Assembly (NCBI GenBank): GCA_021442155.1
Contig: CM038223.1
Location: 31,532,983-31,596,982 of the forward strand
DNA: 64,000 nucleotides
Direction of reading: 5' to 3'
Source of the DNA: Cymbidium sinense
Taxonomy: Eukaryota; Streptophyta; Magnoliopsida; Asparagales; Orchidaceae
Positions 24,122 through 35,739 of the stretch are shown in pieces. Below the pieces are notes generated by a model, which was not told where the DNA came from, did not search any database, and saw only the letters and a program-made list of their open reading frames with translations. Positions within the stretch are counted from its first letter, which is position 1. Each line of letters starts with the position of its first letter. The translations under genes and the position numbers were made by a program.

Positions 24122-25596
24122 TATTCTCTTTTCGTGTTGTACGGCTTTACTTGACCGCACTGGCCTTTTATTATTTTGCATTGAATTTATAAAATGCTTA
24201 ATGTTATGTTTTAATTGCACAATAGAAATGAAATATTTTTTCTATTTTCTTTATGAATGGTGATTTAATGTGTGGCATGATTTCGATTAGGCTCTTAGGG
24301 AAAAAATAAATTTTCTACCCCAACTACAACTCTTAACTAAATTTTTTAAATAATCCATAACCTTACATAAAGCCTAGACATTAAATCAATATAATTAAAA
24401 TATTTAGCAACCCCTTAGCTTAATGTTGTGTGTTTAATATCATGCATCCATATTACTTCACTCTTGCTAAGAGAGGGTTTCCATCCTTACATGATAGGGG
24501 AAGACTTGACCTTTAAGGGTCTCCTCTATGTTGGAAAACACCTCTTTCTCTCTGATTTAGCCCATAACGCATTTCATCATGCATTTAGACATATAATAAT
24601 CCTATGGCCTTTATCAAAATGAAGAGTCCAAAATCAAATAAAAATTAAAAATATTTGCATTAGACTAAGTCAGTACTCATTCCACTCATGCTCTAGTCTC
24701 TTAGAGAGTGGCTTTAAAGACTTTAGTTTCTTTCTACATAATAATAATCCAACTATCTTGTAAAATCATATGACTTGTCCACATGGTTTTAAAATATAGG
24801 AGGAGTTAGCTGGCTCCCACTCTGAGTGGTTATAAGTCCAGCAGTCAGGTGGTTTATTCTCTCTTGTGGAGAAAAACTTTATACCCACTTTCTCTTAGAT
24901 TTAAGTTGGGCTTTAGCCCTTGCTAAAGCTCCTTAGATTCAGGATTCGGGGTGGCTGTTTCCTTTGAGCTACAAGCATAAATCCTCACCTCTTAGGCATT
25001 TCCATAATCTTGTATTATGGGATTATAAGTTCTAGCTTTCTAATAAAATTTTAAATCAAACAAATAATTCTCCTCAATTTCAAACAAATAAAACCCAACT
25101 ATAGGGTAGATTGGAATGCTCACTAAGTTTCCTAGTATCATGAGCATTTCCTACTCATCTCCTTTGGCTTCAATAATAAGTCTCTCCTTTTGATCTATCC
25201 TATTTGATTTTCCAATATAACTAATTCATTGATAGTCTAACCCTTGAAATCTTTGGAGATAATAATTTCCTACTTTAACTGAGAGTACTCCTAAGGAATT
25301 TACTTTCCTTAGCATGTAATTAACTATGGGGGCTTGCCCCCATAGAGAACTTCAAAACCTAGTTTAATATAAACCTTACTTTATTCATTTATGTAAAATA
25401 GGGGGAAAATATTTGGTATATTTAAAGACCCATCATACCTTAGGAGTCCTTATTAGGCGATTAGGTCCATTATAGGATGGTGATTTCTATCTTTTGAGAT
25501 AGTGCACCAGTCCTTAATATCGTACCCAATCACTTCAATAAGTACACCCTTAGATCTGCATGGTGTTTCCCATACACATCAAAAATAAATACCACA

Positions 25597-26116
25597 CTCA
25601 CCCATGTAGAATGGTGGCAAACAATCATCGAATCCCTATACGTTCAGCCACCAAGCTCCAACCTAAAGAGTATTCACACAAAACTAGTATAATCTTCTGC
25701 ATTACATAGAATAAAGTTTTATATAGGTTACAACAATCAAATGGATGTATTTCTTTGAAAAAATCATTGAAAAATTAAAAATAATTTGGTACCCATTATT
25801 TTGCGGTGTCTTGGCTCTAGCTTATTTGTCCATACACTATATAAGGAATCTACTATAGTGCCCTGGCACCACTAGGTAGTGTATAAGTGTTATACTGCTC
25901 ATGCACTTCCAATACTTAAATACTTATTGATCTCTCTCTCCCCATACACACACACACACACACACACACTTAAATATTAGCAAATACATGCTTAAAATTG
26001 ATTAAACACATGAGACATAATCATAATATGTAAAATATAATAAAACACCTCATAGCCTTAAGCTTTTGGTTTGGGACCTTGAGATAGGTCTTTTCCTTCT
26101 TTGATGTGCTACATCA
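25597..26116 (-). repeat. CRM-2 3' LTR, inner piece
   Basis: Continues the LTR broken at 17210 after the CTCAC duplication. It aligns with 29830-30363 and ends 'tttgatgtgctacatca', giving TGATG at the LTR start on the minus strand. It includes an (AC)12 run absent from the 5' LTR. Confidence 0.85.
25931..25969 (+). repeat. TC/AC microsatellite
   Basis: (TC)5 at 25931-25940, a short break, then (AC)12 at 25946-25969. It is located in the inner 3' LTR piece of CRM-2 and not seen at the matching place in the other CRM LTRs. Confidence 0.9.
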
Positions 26117-26126
26117 CTTTCCTCGG
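26117..26126 (-). other. Polypurine tract of CRM-2
   Basis: Minus strand CCGAGGAAAG directly before the LTR start TGATGTAG. Position and purine content fit the plus-strand primer site. Confidence 0.65.
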
Positions 26127-26296
26127 ACAACTTTAAAGAGTTAGGATTTTAAAAGTCTTCAAAAACTTAGACGAAAGGCTCTATAGCTCATCTAAGGACA
26201 TCCAAGTATCCTCACTTGGTGGCTTATCTTTCCACCTATTTATGAATCTCTAAATGGTAACACTATCTATTGGTGTTTTAGTTCTAATGATGTTTT

Positions 26297-27230
26297 TCAC
26301 TTCAAAGAATGTTGGTTGGATATGTATCTACAAATAATTTTTATTTCATCATGTAAAAATATCATTCTACAAATTTGGAGATTGGGCAACTCCTTTGAAA
26401 GATATTTCCACATTAAAAATAAAGCTAATAAACATGTGAGGGAGCAATTCAAGGGCATAAGCATTAGTACCATGTTTCTAATAATTTTAAATGGCCCACT
26501 TGCTCTCACCTGTAAATTTTTATATTTGGTGGAAGAAAACCTCTTCGAATGGATATGAACCAATATATAATCACCTATCTCATATTATTTAAAATTTTAA
26601 TTTTTATTCTTTTGTTTAGCATACTTAGCATTTTGTACCTCCTTTTATTTTCTTAGGTATTCATAAAAGCTACGAAAATCATATGCAAAGGTGCATGCTG
26701 AATTAAAAAATGCATGAGTATGCATAATAGATATATCAGTAAGTATTTTAAGGTTATATTCATAAACTATCTAAAAGATATTTTGAGTGTTGATTTGAAA
26801 ATAGAATTATTATATGCAAATTTAGGTATAGGTAAGGTTAAATCTTAGTTTCTAAATTTATCGGAATTAAATATTTTTGTAACTTTTCTAAGGTCTTATT
26901 AATGACTTCTGTCAATCCATCAATTTGTGGATAAAATGTAGAAGAACATTTTAGTTATGTTCCCATTAGTTTTCATAAAGTTTTCTAAAAATAAGATATA
27001 AATTTGACATCTCTATTAGAAATTATAGTGGATGGAACTCCATGTAACCTAATGATTTCTTTTAAATAAATCTTACTATGGAAATTGCATTATTTGATTT
27101 TGAACAAGGTAAGAAATGTGTCATCGTAGAAAATTTATGTACACTAATAAATATACTATCATGCCCACAAGGTGTCCTAAGTAAACCTAATCTGAATTAT
27201 ATGGATTGGTATTCCCATGGTCAAGAAAGA
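26297..27230 (-). pseudogene. CRM-2 integrase, broken
   Basis: The minus strand reads from about 27220: 'RLGLLRTPCGHDSIF', 'KFSTMTHFLPCSK', 'NRDVKF', 'YPQIDGLTEVINKTL', then the tail 'ASGPFKIIRN' after a frameshift. The glutamate of the triad (TEV) seems kept and the 'NRD' replaces the family's 'DRD'. The open frame at 26297-26563 is the frameshifted tail. It joins straight to RT at 27540, so the RNase H and HHCC regions are largely deleted compared with CRM-1. Confidence 0.8.
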
Positions 27231-27543
27231 ATAGGTAATGATGTGTAATGACCTACTTTATATTTAATAGTTTTAGCTTGATAATAAGTGCAACAGTAGG
27301 CAACTACAATACATTCAACATCCTTTTATAGAGGCTATCAATAAAATTATGTTCAACTAATGCTTGGCTCTCCAATTTACCAAAACATCATGATATATCT
27401 CCATAAGGAAGTTTGGAAATAAGGAATTCTCATATGAATGTTTTCAGAATATATAACCTTTTACCTTTTTTAAGATTTCTCTTTATAGTGATAAAGGATC
27501 TTTTAATCAATATTTTCCCTTTATAGATAGATCAATAAGTATT

Positions 27544-28140
27544 TTAATCCACGAGGATAACTATTGGTTGATAAAAAAAATTATTAGGATTTACATATAA
27601 CTTTGCTATGATCATTCTTAAGTGATGTAGATGTGACTTCTCATATGGGCTATAAATAAGAATATCATCAAAATAGACTAAAAAGAAATGACCACTAAAA
27701 AGTTTCAATATAGTGTTCTTTAGTCTCATGATTGTATTAGGTGCCTTTGAAAGACCAAATGATATAACTAACCATTCATAAGACTATCAAGAGTTTTTAA
27801 CATTTTCTTCCATTTATCACCTATTCTAATCCTTATATTGTAGTATCCACCTTCAAATCAATTTTAGAGATTAAAGATTAAACTGAAATAAAATCTAACA
27901 TGTCATCCAAGTTTGCTATAAGAAATCCATATTTTATTGTGAACTTATTTATTATTCTGCTACCAATACACATCCTCCAAGTTTCATCTTTTTTATGAGT
28001 TAAAAGAATAGATACATCACAAGGACTAAGGCTTTCTTAGAATAAATGTCAAGAGTTCATCTACTTGTGATTTTAATTCTACATGCTCGATTGGATTCAT
28101 CTTATAATGTTGTAAGTTTGATATTTATGAACCAGGGATT
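27544..28140 (-). pseudogene. CRM-2 reverse transcriptase
   Basis: The minus strand reads the same series as CRM-1. The active site 'LVYFDDILIYS' near 27665 keeps both aspartates, unlike CRM-1 (YFND). 'SHLHHLRMI' follows. Then the frame loses the LNKCxF region by a deletion ('NPNNFFY'). Upstream blocks near 27960-28080 (a degenerate 'TPKKD' and 'RMNPI') carry stops. The protein is non-functional overall. Confidence 0.82.
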
Positions 28141-28559
28141 AGGTCTATAGCATGTTGTATATCCCTTAAAGGTGGTAGTAGTTCATTAGTAATTCATTGA
28201 GAATCAAATTAGCAAATTTTGAAAATAAACTTGAGACCATAATAGGTATGTAGTAATTCTTAGTATCAATAGACACTTCCCAAAGATACAAGATAAATAG
28301 AAAAGTAGGATAAGTGAACTCTCTAATTAAGTATCTAAACCATAAGGTTATGGTTTGAACTAGGAGTTCACACAAATTAAAATATATATCAAAAGTACCC
28401 TTTCTATCATTAGATGGTGCATCACTATCAACTGGAGTATTCCAAGTTTCTTTTGATAGGGTCTAGCTTATTATTTAAAATTAAGTCTAGGGATTGTGTA
28501 GCTCTACCTCATTTTTGTTAATTAATAGCCAGTCTTGATTGGTGATGTGTTTAAGCCAT

Positions 28560-28910
28560 TATGTCTTCAAATGTATTCATATATTCCACTTCTTGCATAT
28601 TCCCTTATTTAAGAGTAGTCAATTGTTCATGGAGCCTTTTAAAATAATTTCTTGGATAATATTTAGCCCTTATAATTCCCTTTATTTCTATCCCTAAGAT
28701 TTCTACCAAATCTCTCTTCTTTAGGTAAAATATTATTCTAATAGATTTTTGGATGACCTACTAATTAATTTTGGAAAATGTAGTTCATTGATAATCATCC
28801 TTATAATACCAATAAAAAAAGTCATCCATTTGGGTTAAACAATCTAAAATTTTATTAGATCCATGAACATCATCATACGTTGGGGATTTTATTTTAACTT
28901 ATTTTGTTGT
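28560..28910 (-). pseudogene. CRM-2 gag remnant
   Basis: Aligns closely with 7560-7910 of CRM-1 (shared plus-strand words 'tcatatattccact', 'cttatttaagagtagtcaatt', 'aggtaaaatattattctaat', 'gatgacctactaatt'). It encodes the end of the gag core. The zinc-knuckle section and the protease seen in CRM-1 at 6900-7500 are missing: the sequence jumps near 28500-28550, an internal deletion of roughly 650 bp. Confidence 0.75.
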
Positions 28911-29721
28911 TTCATGTAGTGGTTCATGGATTCTAAGATGTTCATGTTTATAATCTTTCCTTATATTTGGTCTTCTATTGAGATAATCTTTTTTAGGAAT
29001 ATTAAGGTTTCCTCTCATATGATTTATGGGTCATCTTGACTTGGAATAGTTAGCGGGGTCTGAACTCTAGAATTTAAAGTTTAAATTTGGGTGGCTAAGT
29101 TCTTAATAAGGTCTTCTATCCTAGTAAGTTTCTCCTCATTTTGTAAAGTATTTTTATTTACTTGTGTAGTTAAATCCTTAAATTGATCTAAGCTAACAAA
29201 TTTTAGCATCATGATTAATGCAAATGGAATGTAAATATGTTACTCCCAAATGAAATTTTAAATATGCATTATATGAACCATATTTAACATAATGAGATGC
29301 ACAAATCTAAAACTAATTAGCCTTTAATAAACACAAATTAAATTTTAGATATTATTAAACATTAAGTAAGCATACAAAGAAATAAACATAAGGTCTTTAG
29401 CATACAAAGAAATACACATATGGTCTTTAAGTATATGAGTTCAATTATTTATGTAAGATTTGTTAACTAGGGTTGGCTATTTAAGTGAACTCTCCCTTAC
29501 GCAAGTTATCATTCAAGTATTATGGCTTATAGTTAAGCTAAGTAGGGAAAGGTTAAGCTTTATATGGAAAAAATTAATCGGTAGTAAAACAAATACTCAT
29601 AGAATGGCCTACCACAAGAATTTAGCATGAGTTTTCCAAGAAAATTACATAAAATCCAAAATGTAGATCTTGCTTTGATTTAATGTAGATTTTTTATGAG
29701 CCCTTACTCCAAGCTTCCAAA

Positions 29722-29738
29722 CTGGACTCTGACACCAA
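29722..29738 (-). other. Primer binding site of CRM-2
   Basis: Minus strand TTGGTGTCAGAGTCCAG, one step from the initiator tRNA-Met PBS, three bases from the LTR end CATCA at 29741. Confidence 0.85.
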
Positions 29739-29740
29739 AA

Positions 29741-30363
29741 TGATGGTGTGGTCATGACAAGAAAGTGTCACAGTAGATAGAGGAAGAAGGTGTGCTCCAG
29801 ATCTTTCACTCACCAAAGTGGAAGTGATGAGAAAGATCTTACTCACCCAAGTAGAATGATAGTGAAAGATAATTGGATCCATCTATAGTTGGCCACCAAG
29901 CTCTAACCTAAAGAGTCTTCACTCAATGTTTTCACATAAAACTAGTTTAATCTCGTCCATTACATAGAATAAAATGTCTATTTAAGTTATAAAAATCCAA
30001 TGGATGTGTCCCTTTCAATAACAAATTGAAAAACTAAAAAAAAATTGGAAGCTATCATTTTATGGTGCCAAGGCCCTAGCTTCTCTGTCTAGACACTATA
30101 TAAATAATCAGCTATAGTACTGTGACACTAGAGGGCCAATGCTTAGGCATTACAATGTTGATACACTTCTAATAATTAAAGACTTAATTCTCTCAATCAA
30201 AACTCTCCTACAACACTTAAACATGACTAAATACATGCCTAACATTAATTCAACACATGAGACACAATCATAACATGTAAAATATAATAAAAGTCCTCAT
30301 AAGCTTAATCTTTAAGTTCTTAATAAAGTCTTCTATCCTTTTCTCTTTTGATGTGCTTTATTA
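29741..30363 (-). repeat. 5' LTR of CRM-2
   Basis: About 623 bp. On the plus strand it starts TGATGGTGTGGTCATGAC and ends near 'gatgtgctttatta' (CATCA/TGATG termini, the outer one mutated). It pairs with 17106-17210 plus 25597-26116. Confidence 0.85.
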
Positions 30364-32070
30364 GTATTACTTAGTAATAGTAAAGCCCTTCACCAATTAT
30401 GAAAGCTATCTTCTCTGATTTAGCTAGGTGCATTCTAATTTGGTGGTATCATGATACAACATCTATAAAACTCATAAATTGATATCCTGCTATTGAGTTG
30501 TTGAGCTCATCAATGTTTGGGAGTGGGTACCTATCCTTAGAATAGTCCAAGTAGTCCAAGTTCATATAGTGAAGTTCATGCACATTATTCACTTATCATT
30601 AGGTACTAGACTTCTTTAATGAAGTCAACTTTTAGTAATTTAGCAACTTCTTTAATTAGCTCAATAAGTAATATTATTATTTTCTAATATTATAATTTGA
30701 TAGTTCATGCATCCTTCTTAATATTAAGCTTATGTTATGTAACATTAATTTCTATGCCTGACATCTTAATAGCGGTTTAAGGAAATACATCTATGTTTTC
30801 TTAAAGAATTAATATAAGGGATTACTTATACTAACAATTATAGGATGAACTAATTCTAAGCACTCACCTTGAATCTTCAATCATTGACACTTCTTAGACT
30901 TCCACAATGGTCTTTAGTTCAATGTATGTGACTTCAAATTGTATTACTTTCCTTTTGAGTGAACCCTTAACTACTCACAAGTAGTACACCCCTAGATTGG
31001 CTCAAGTTTCTCCTAATAATTATATCTTCTCCTTCTGAAAACTTGACTACCACATGGTATGTTAACACGACATTATAAATGTGTTAGCAATGGCCAACCA
31101 AAAATAGAATTGAATGTGATGAGCATCTCTGCTATAATAAAATCGTCTATTGTCATGAACTACTTATGTCCTTCATAATTTAGTCAGAGTGTGATTATTT
31201 TTTCTATCTCCCCCTTTTCTCTAGAAAATACATAAGGGAACCTATTGTAGATACAAGTCTAGAACACACTATATTCAATTTATAAAATATGGACTTAAAG
31301 AAAATATTGACCGACCTCTCCATGATGAGCAAAATGCTACTAATTTGATAATTGATAATTAACACTGTAATGACATTATGTCATTATAAAAATTGCAGAC
31401 TCTTGGTCAGTCTTTCTCTGTGAAGTTAATTTGGACAATCTTCGTAGTTAGCACTTTTTCCATAGCTGTTGAGTTTACTTCTTTTGTTAAGAGTTTCTTT
31501 TATCTCCTTTAAAAATGGATGGCACCACTCCAATGATAGAGATTGCACAGGCTATAGTAGGTTCATTACTCAGTTATGGAGTTTCTTTCCTTGTTCTCCT
31601 CATAAATTCCTTCAATTTTTTTTTATCTTTATGAGATCTTTTATTAGGCTCCTTATGTGTCAACACTCTTTGATGTCATGACTATTTTCATGGTGATAGG
31701 CATCGTACCTTGATCAGTCTAGCTCTTCATCATTCTTAATTGGTAGTAGTTTGTTGAAGTATTTTTTATTTTGCATGGACTCATCTAATTAGACCATTAA
31801 CACCCATAGACCTGTAGCCACGATTGGGTGTTAAGGTTGGCACATACCTTGTAGATGATGAGTTGACAGGTTATGCATGTACTCGCACTTGTAGATTGTC
31901 ACTCATTACAGTTGAGTGCACTATCTTCCTCTTTTATCTTGCTTCTTAATTTAGATCCTCTCTTTTTAGAATTGCTTCAAGGGTAACCTTTACAAGTGTT
32001 TTTATGTAGTAAAGTTTTTATATTCAAATTAAGATTGTTTTTATGGTAATTTTGTGTTTAAATAAGTTAT
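30364..32070 (-). pseudogene. Tat-A gag, protease and N-terminal RT
   Basis: Minus strand, read leftward. A highly decayed gag region spans about 32000-31400. A protease tail near 31150-31080 reads 'FNSIFGWPLLTHL', the family's YNAILGRPxLN. RT at 30600-30364 reads 'YSKDRYPLPNIDELNNSIAG', 'FMSFIDVVS*YHQIRMH', 'KIAFIIGEGLYYY', the standard Tat-group N-terminal RT with a stop replacing the glycine of SGYNQI. The RT is cut at 30364 by CRM-2 and continues at 17105. Lineage is inferred from these motifs. The right end meets the Athila LTR at about 32080, with no clear Tat LTR seen. Confidence 0.78.
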
Positions 32071-32079
32071 TTATAGTTT

Positions 32080-33450
32080 TTTTTATGTTGTTTTAAAAAA
32101 AATCTAATAAATAAAAAATAGTAAAAATTAGATTCAGCACTTTGGCATTGAACATGACTTATTTTGTATTAAAGAGAGAAAGGCTAGCACCTAGGAATTG
32201 TATAAGCAATGCCACAATGATGGAATAAGATCAAAATTTGAACAAAAGATAGAAAAACTAGCACCTTAATGATAGATTCTTAGCGCTACAATGCTAAGAA
32301 CATAGAAAATTTTCCTAAGGGAATCCATCAGGCATGCACACAAAGTACTTCAGCATCGTAAACATAGTTCCATAGTGCAATGGAGTTCATAATCAAATAA
32401 AAGATAGAAGAGCCAGCATCATAATTCTATTAAGTAGCATTGTAGCACTATTAAGCAGCACTACAATGCTATACTCAGTGCCTAAGTGCCTCCTTCATAG
32501 CACCATGGTGTGATGACCTGACAGATGTAGTTAGAGTAGTTTCAATAAGCAATTTTTATACTAAACTCGATGTAGCAACCACCACAGTAAAGTGTAGGAT
32601 ATAAAAATGGATTAGTTGTGAGTAAGTGTAAGAGGCACTTAGAGAATGACACTCCAATTTATAGTATATGCGTGTTAGTGTTTTGTTCAATGTGTGGATT
32701 GTCTGAATGAGTGTTCATCTTATGGGAGGAATTCGATACTAAAGATTTGTGGTAGGGGTTGCTACGAATTTCCATGAGAAAGCAAGAAAAAGGTAGTTAA
32801 GAGGGTGCTTTGAATATTTACTCAGCTCTCTCCTCCCTTTTCCTCTAATTATCCAAGCATTTTGTTTTACAAATTCAAATATGTTCTTATTCTTATTTAA
32901 TATGTAGCTCTAATACATAAAATTCTCTAGATTTATCTATTTTTTTGTTGATTTCATTGTAACAAACTTGATGTTTAGATTAATGAGAATTGTTCGTGCT
33001 TTATATTAAATTGTGTTTTATTTTTACCTACACTTAATTTACTGACAATCTGTGCAATTGTGGAGCTAAAATGAATTATGATCTAGAGATATTGGAAGAG
33101 TCCACGAAGAATAGTTGGAAAAATAGAGGATTTACTAAATAAACATTGTAATTTGCTATTTTGGATCTACAGTCCCTTCAGTAAATGTAACCACTTAAAA
33201 TGTAATAAGACCAATATGAGAGCTAATTAAAAGAAGTGGTTTAGTAAAGTTGATCTAGGCATAGACAGCTTAATACTTATGCTCCTACTAACACTAAAAA
33301 TGTTTTAAAATAATCCAATGTCATTTTTAACAAAAGAAAATTAGAAATATAATAAAATCTAGAGTACTATCTTGAAACAGTAAGGAACAACACTAAAATT
33401 TTCTACAAAATCATAAAAACCAACCTAAGGTGCAAAGGCTTAATTTAGAA
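32080..33450 (+). repeat. Athila 5' LTR
   Basis: Start approximate. It holds the same block order as 9190-10432 ('agatattggaagagtcc', 'gaatagttgg', 'gatctaggcatagacagctt'). It is followed by a PBS-like site and Athila protein blocks in the same orientation. Confidence 0.6.
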
Positions 33451-33454
33451 TAAT

Positions 33455-33474
33455 TTATGTTGCAAATGGGGACA
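33455..33474 (+). other. Athila PBS-like site
   Basis: TTTATGTTGCAAATGGGGAC is a decayed version of the Athila-type PBS (TTGGCGCCGTTGCCGGGGA). The differences are mostly at CpG positions. Confidence 0.5.
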
Positions 33475-33889
33475 TAATTATAAAGCCAAGCAGCCCCTAT
33501 TAGAAACCTAGAAATTTAATTAGGGAAATTGGCTAATAATATTACAAATAAACCTTTAGAATGTACATGGTAACACAGAAGTAAATCCTATGGAAAAGGG
33601 TAAATTATAATTTAAAGTAACATAGTTGAGAAGTGGAAGAAAGCTAGATGAAATAAAAATTAAAAAAATTTAGAAGGTAAGAAAATCAAGGAATTATAAG
33701 AAAGACAAAGAGAAACTTAGAGAGAAGCAATTAGAAAAAGAAGAGTAAGGTCACCACCTTTATTTTCTAAAAGACTTCAAAAATAAAAATTTGATAATTA
33801 GTTTACTAAATTCTTAGAAGTTTTTAAGAAGCTAATCAATAATCCTTTTCTGAAGGCTTAGAATAAATATCATCCTCTAAAAAATTCAT

Positions 33890-34335
33890 GAAAGACATTT
33901 TATATAAAAATAGAAAATTTAGAGAAAATAAAACACTTGGCCTTATTGAAGTGTGTAGTGCAATAATTCAAAAAACACTACCTTAAAAACTTAAAGATCT
34001 GGGTAGTTTAACCATTCCTTGTAGTATGGGGAATATTTTTTTTGCAAAAACACTATGTGATTTTGGATCTAATATAAATATAATGCCTTTATCAACTTTT
34101 AAGAAGTTTGAATTGGAAGAAGTACAACCTACTAGTATGACCTTACATGTAGCTGATAGATCTTTAACTTATTCTAAAGGAATTTTTTAAGTTGCATTAG
34201 TAAAAGGTTGTAATTTTTTATTTCCGATTAATTTTATAGTCCTAAATATGGAGGAAGACAAGGAAATACCCTAATTTTAGGTAGACCTTTTTGAGCTACT
34301 GGTAGAACCATGATTGACATATAAAAAGAAGAATT
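33890..34335 (+). pseudogene. Athila aspartic protease
   Basis: Retrotransposon protease cuts the polyprotein. The plus strand reads 'CSAIIQKTLP', 'LGSLTIPC', then 'LCDFGSNINIMPLSTFKKF' (active site DLGAS read as DFGSN), 'SMTLHVADRSLTYSKGI', 'NFIVLNMEEDKEIP' and 'LGRPF*ATGRTMIDI'. The block order is that of Athila. Three in-frame stops (after KGIF, after EIP, after RPF) disable it. It stands just after a missing gag and before RT. Confidence 0.88.
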
Positions 34336-34699
34336 AGGAAGTTACATTTAAAGTGTTTAATTCAATCAAATTTTATAATGATGCAAATGAAGAATTTTAA
34401 AGAATTAGGCTTAATGAAGATAGCATGGAAGAGTTGAACAATTTTATGATTAAAAGCCAAACAAATTGAGAAGAAGATAAAGAGAGTTAAGAGATCCAAA
34501 GCCTTAGATCTATTCCTAGTAAAATTCTGGAAACCTTTGAACAATTAGAAGAATCTTTAAAGAACATGTAGTCTTATATCTGTTATTGAAGAAGCTCCAA
34601 ATTTAGAAATGAAACATATACCCAGCCATCTAAAATATGAATACATAGGAGACATCCACTTTACTAATAATAATTTCAGCTAATTTAGATGAGGAAAAA

Positions 34700-35620
34700 C
34701 AAAATAAGTTGATAAATGCACTAGAAAGATATAAGAGGACTTTTTGGGTGGACTATAGCTGATATTAAAGGAATTATCCCTTCTTTGTGTATGCATTGGA
34801 TTTTGATGGAATAAAACACTAAACCCTTCATAGATAATCAAAGAAGGCTTAACCCAATTTTGTAAGAAGTAGTAAAGAAATAAATTTTAAAGTGGTTAGA
34901 TGTGACAATCATTTACCCAATATTTGATAATACTTTGGATAGGCTTGTTCATTATGTACCTAAAAAGAGTGAGATGACTATAGTAATAAATGAAAATAAT
35001 GAAATCATACCCACTAGGACAATAACTAGGTGGAGAATTTATATTTACTATAGGAAACTACATAAAGCAATAAGAAAAGTTCATTTTCCATTGTCTTTCA
35101 GTTATCACACATTCATTTTATTATTGTCTTAGATGGGTATTCAAGATATCAGTAAATAGCTATAGCACTTGAGGATTAAGAAAAGACTACTTTTACTTGT
35201 TCTTATGATACATTTTCATTTAGAAGAATGTCATTTGGTTTATGTAATGCACCTACTACGTTTGAACGTTGCATGATGTCCATCTTTTCTGATTTGATTA
35301 AAAAATGCATACAAGTAGTTATTATTGATTTTTTTTTCTTTTTTTGGAATGACATTTGAACTTTTCCTTGAAAACCTAGAAATTATGTTAAGGAGTTTTG
35401 AGGAGAAAAATCTAATACTAAATTAGCAAAAGTGTCATTTTATGGAATAAGGAGTAGTGCTAAGACATAAAATTTCAAAATTCAAAATAGAAGCAGATAA
35501 AGAAAAAATGCAAATCAAAGAAAAACCTCCTCCACCAATAAATGTAAAAGATATTAAGAGTTTTTTTTGGAACATACATGTTTTTATAGGTGATTCATCA
35601 AAGATTTCTTATAAATTTTG
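34700..35620 (+). pseudogene. Athila reverse transcriptase
   Basis: An open frame at 34902-35132 carries 'IYPIFDN', 'HYVPKKSEMTIVINENNEII', 'RTITRWRIYIYYRKLHKAIR', the Athila form of the RT fingers. Downstream the plus strand reads 'FRRMSFGLCNAPTTFERCMM' (35220-35280) and, at the active site, 'CIQVVIIDF' near 35320 where FMDD is expected, so one aspartate is lost. Then 'PPPPINVKDIKSF' (35525). Numerous frameshifts and stops. Confidence 0.85.
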
Positions 35621-35739
35621 AAACCCCTATGTAATATGCTAGAAAAGAATACACCCTCTACTTTAACTCCTGATACCATGAAGCATTTCAACTATTGAAA
35701 TCTAAACTTATTTCTACACACTTGTTATTATTACTCTTG

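Larger units (their letters stand above)
17211..25596 (+). repeat. Giant solo LTR, 8.4 kb
   Basis: Begins TGTTGATCTCACTTTT and ends AAATAAATACCACA. It is flanked by a perfect 5 bp duplication CTCAC (17206-17210 and 25597-25601) inside the CRM-2 LTR. No direct repeat of one end is seen inside, and no coding domain, PBS or second LTR, so it reads as one LTR rather than a whole element. Its layout matches the 5.1 kb LTRs at 39857-44998 and 52315-57427: a TGTTGA(C/T)C start, a GC-richer block with 'gatcggatgg' and 'ccacgtgg' motifs (20460-20730), a long AT-rich block with TTAATTAA runs, a TATAAGGGTA promoter motif (24097), a 'cataattaactatgggggcttgc'-type block (25310-25340), and 'ctgcatggtgt' near the end. 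An insertion inside the LTR cannot be excluded. Confidence 0.8.
17106..30363 (-). mobile_element. Ty3/gypsy retrotransposon CRM-2, interrupted
   Basis: Same family as CRM-1 and same strand. The minus-strand order is 5' LTR (30363-29741), PBS, gag, RT, integrase, polypurine tract, and 3' LTR split into 26116-25597 and 17210-17106 by an 8.4 kb insertion. It sits inside the Tat-A RT, between residues equivalent to 'VMP' and 'FGLKNA'. The flanks 'ggata' and 'gtatt' (plus strand) are at best a decayed target duplication. Internal length without the insertion is 3.6 kb against 4.9 kb in CRM-1. RNase H and the gag zinc-knuckle/protease region are missing, so it has at least two internal deletions. 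Confidence 0.85.
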
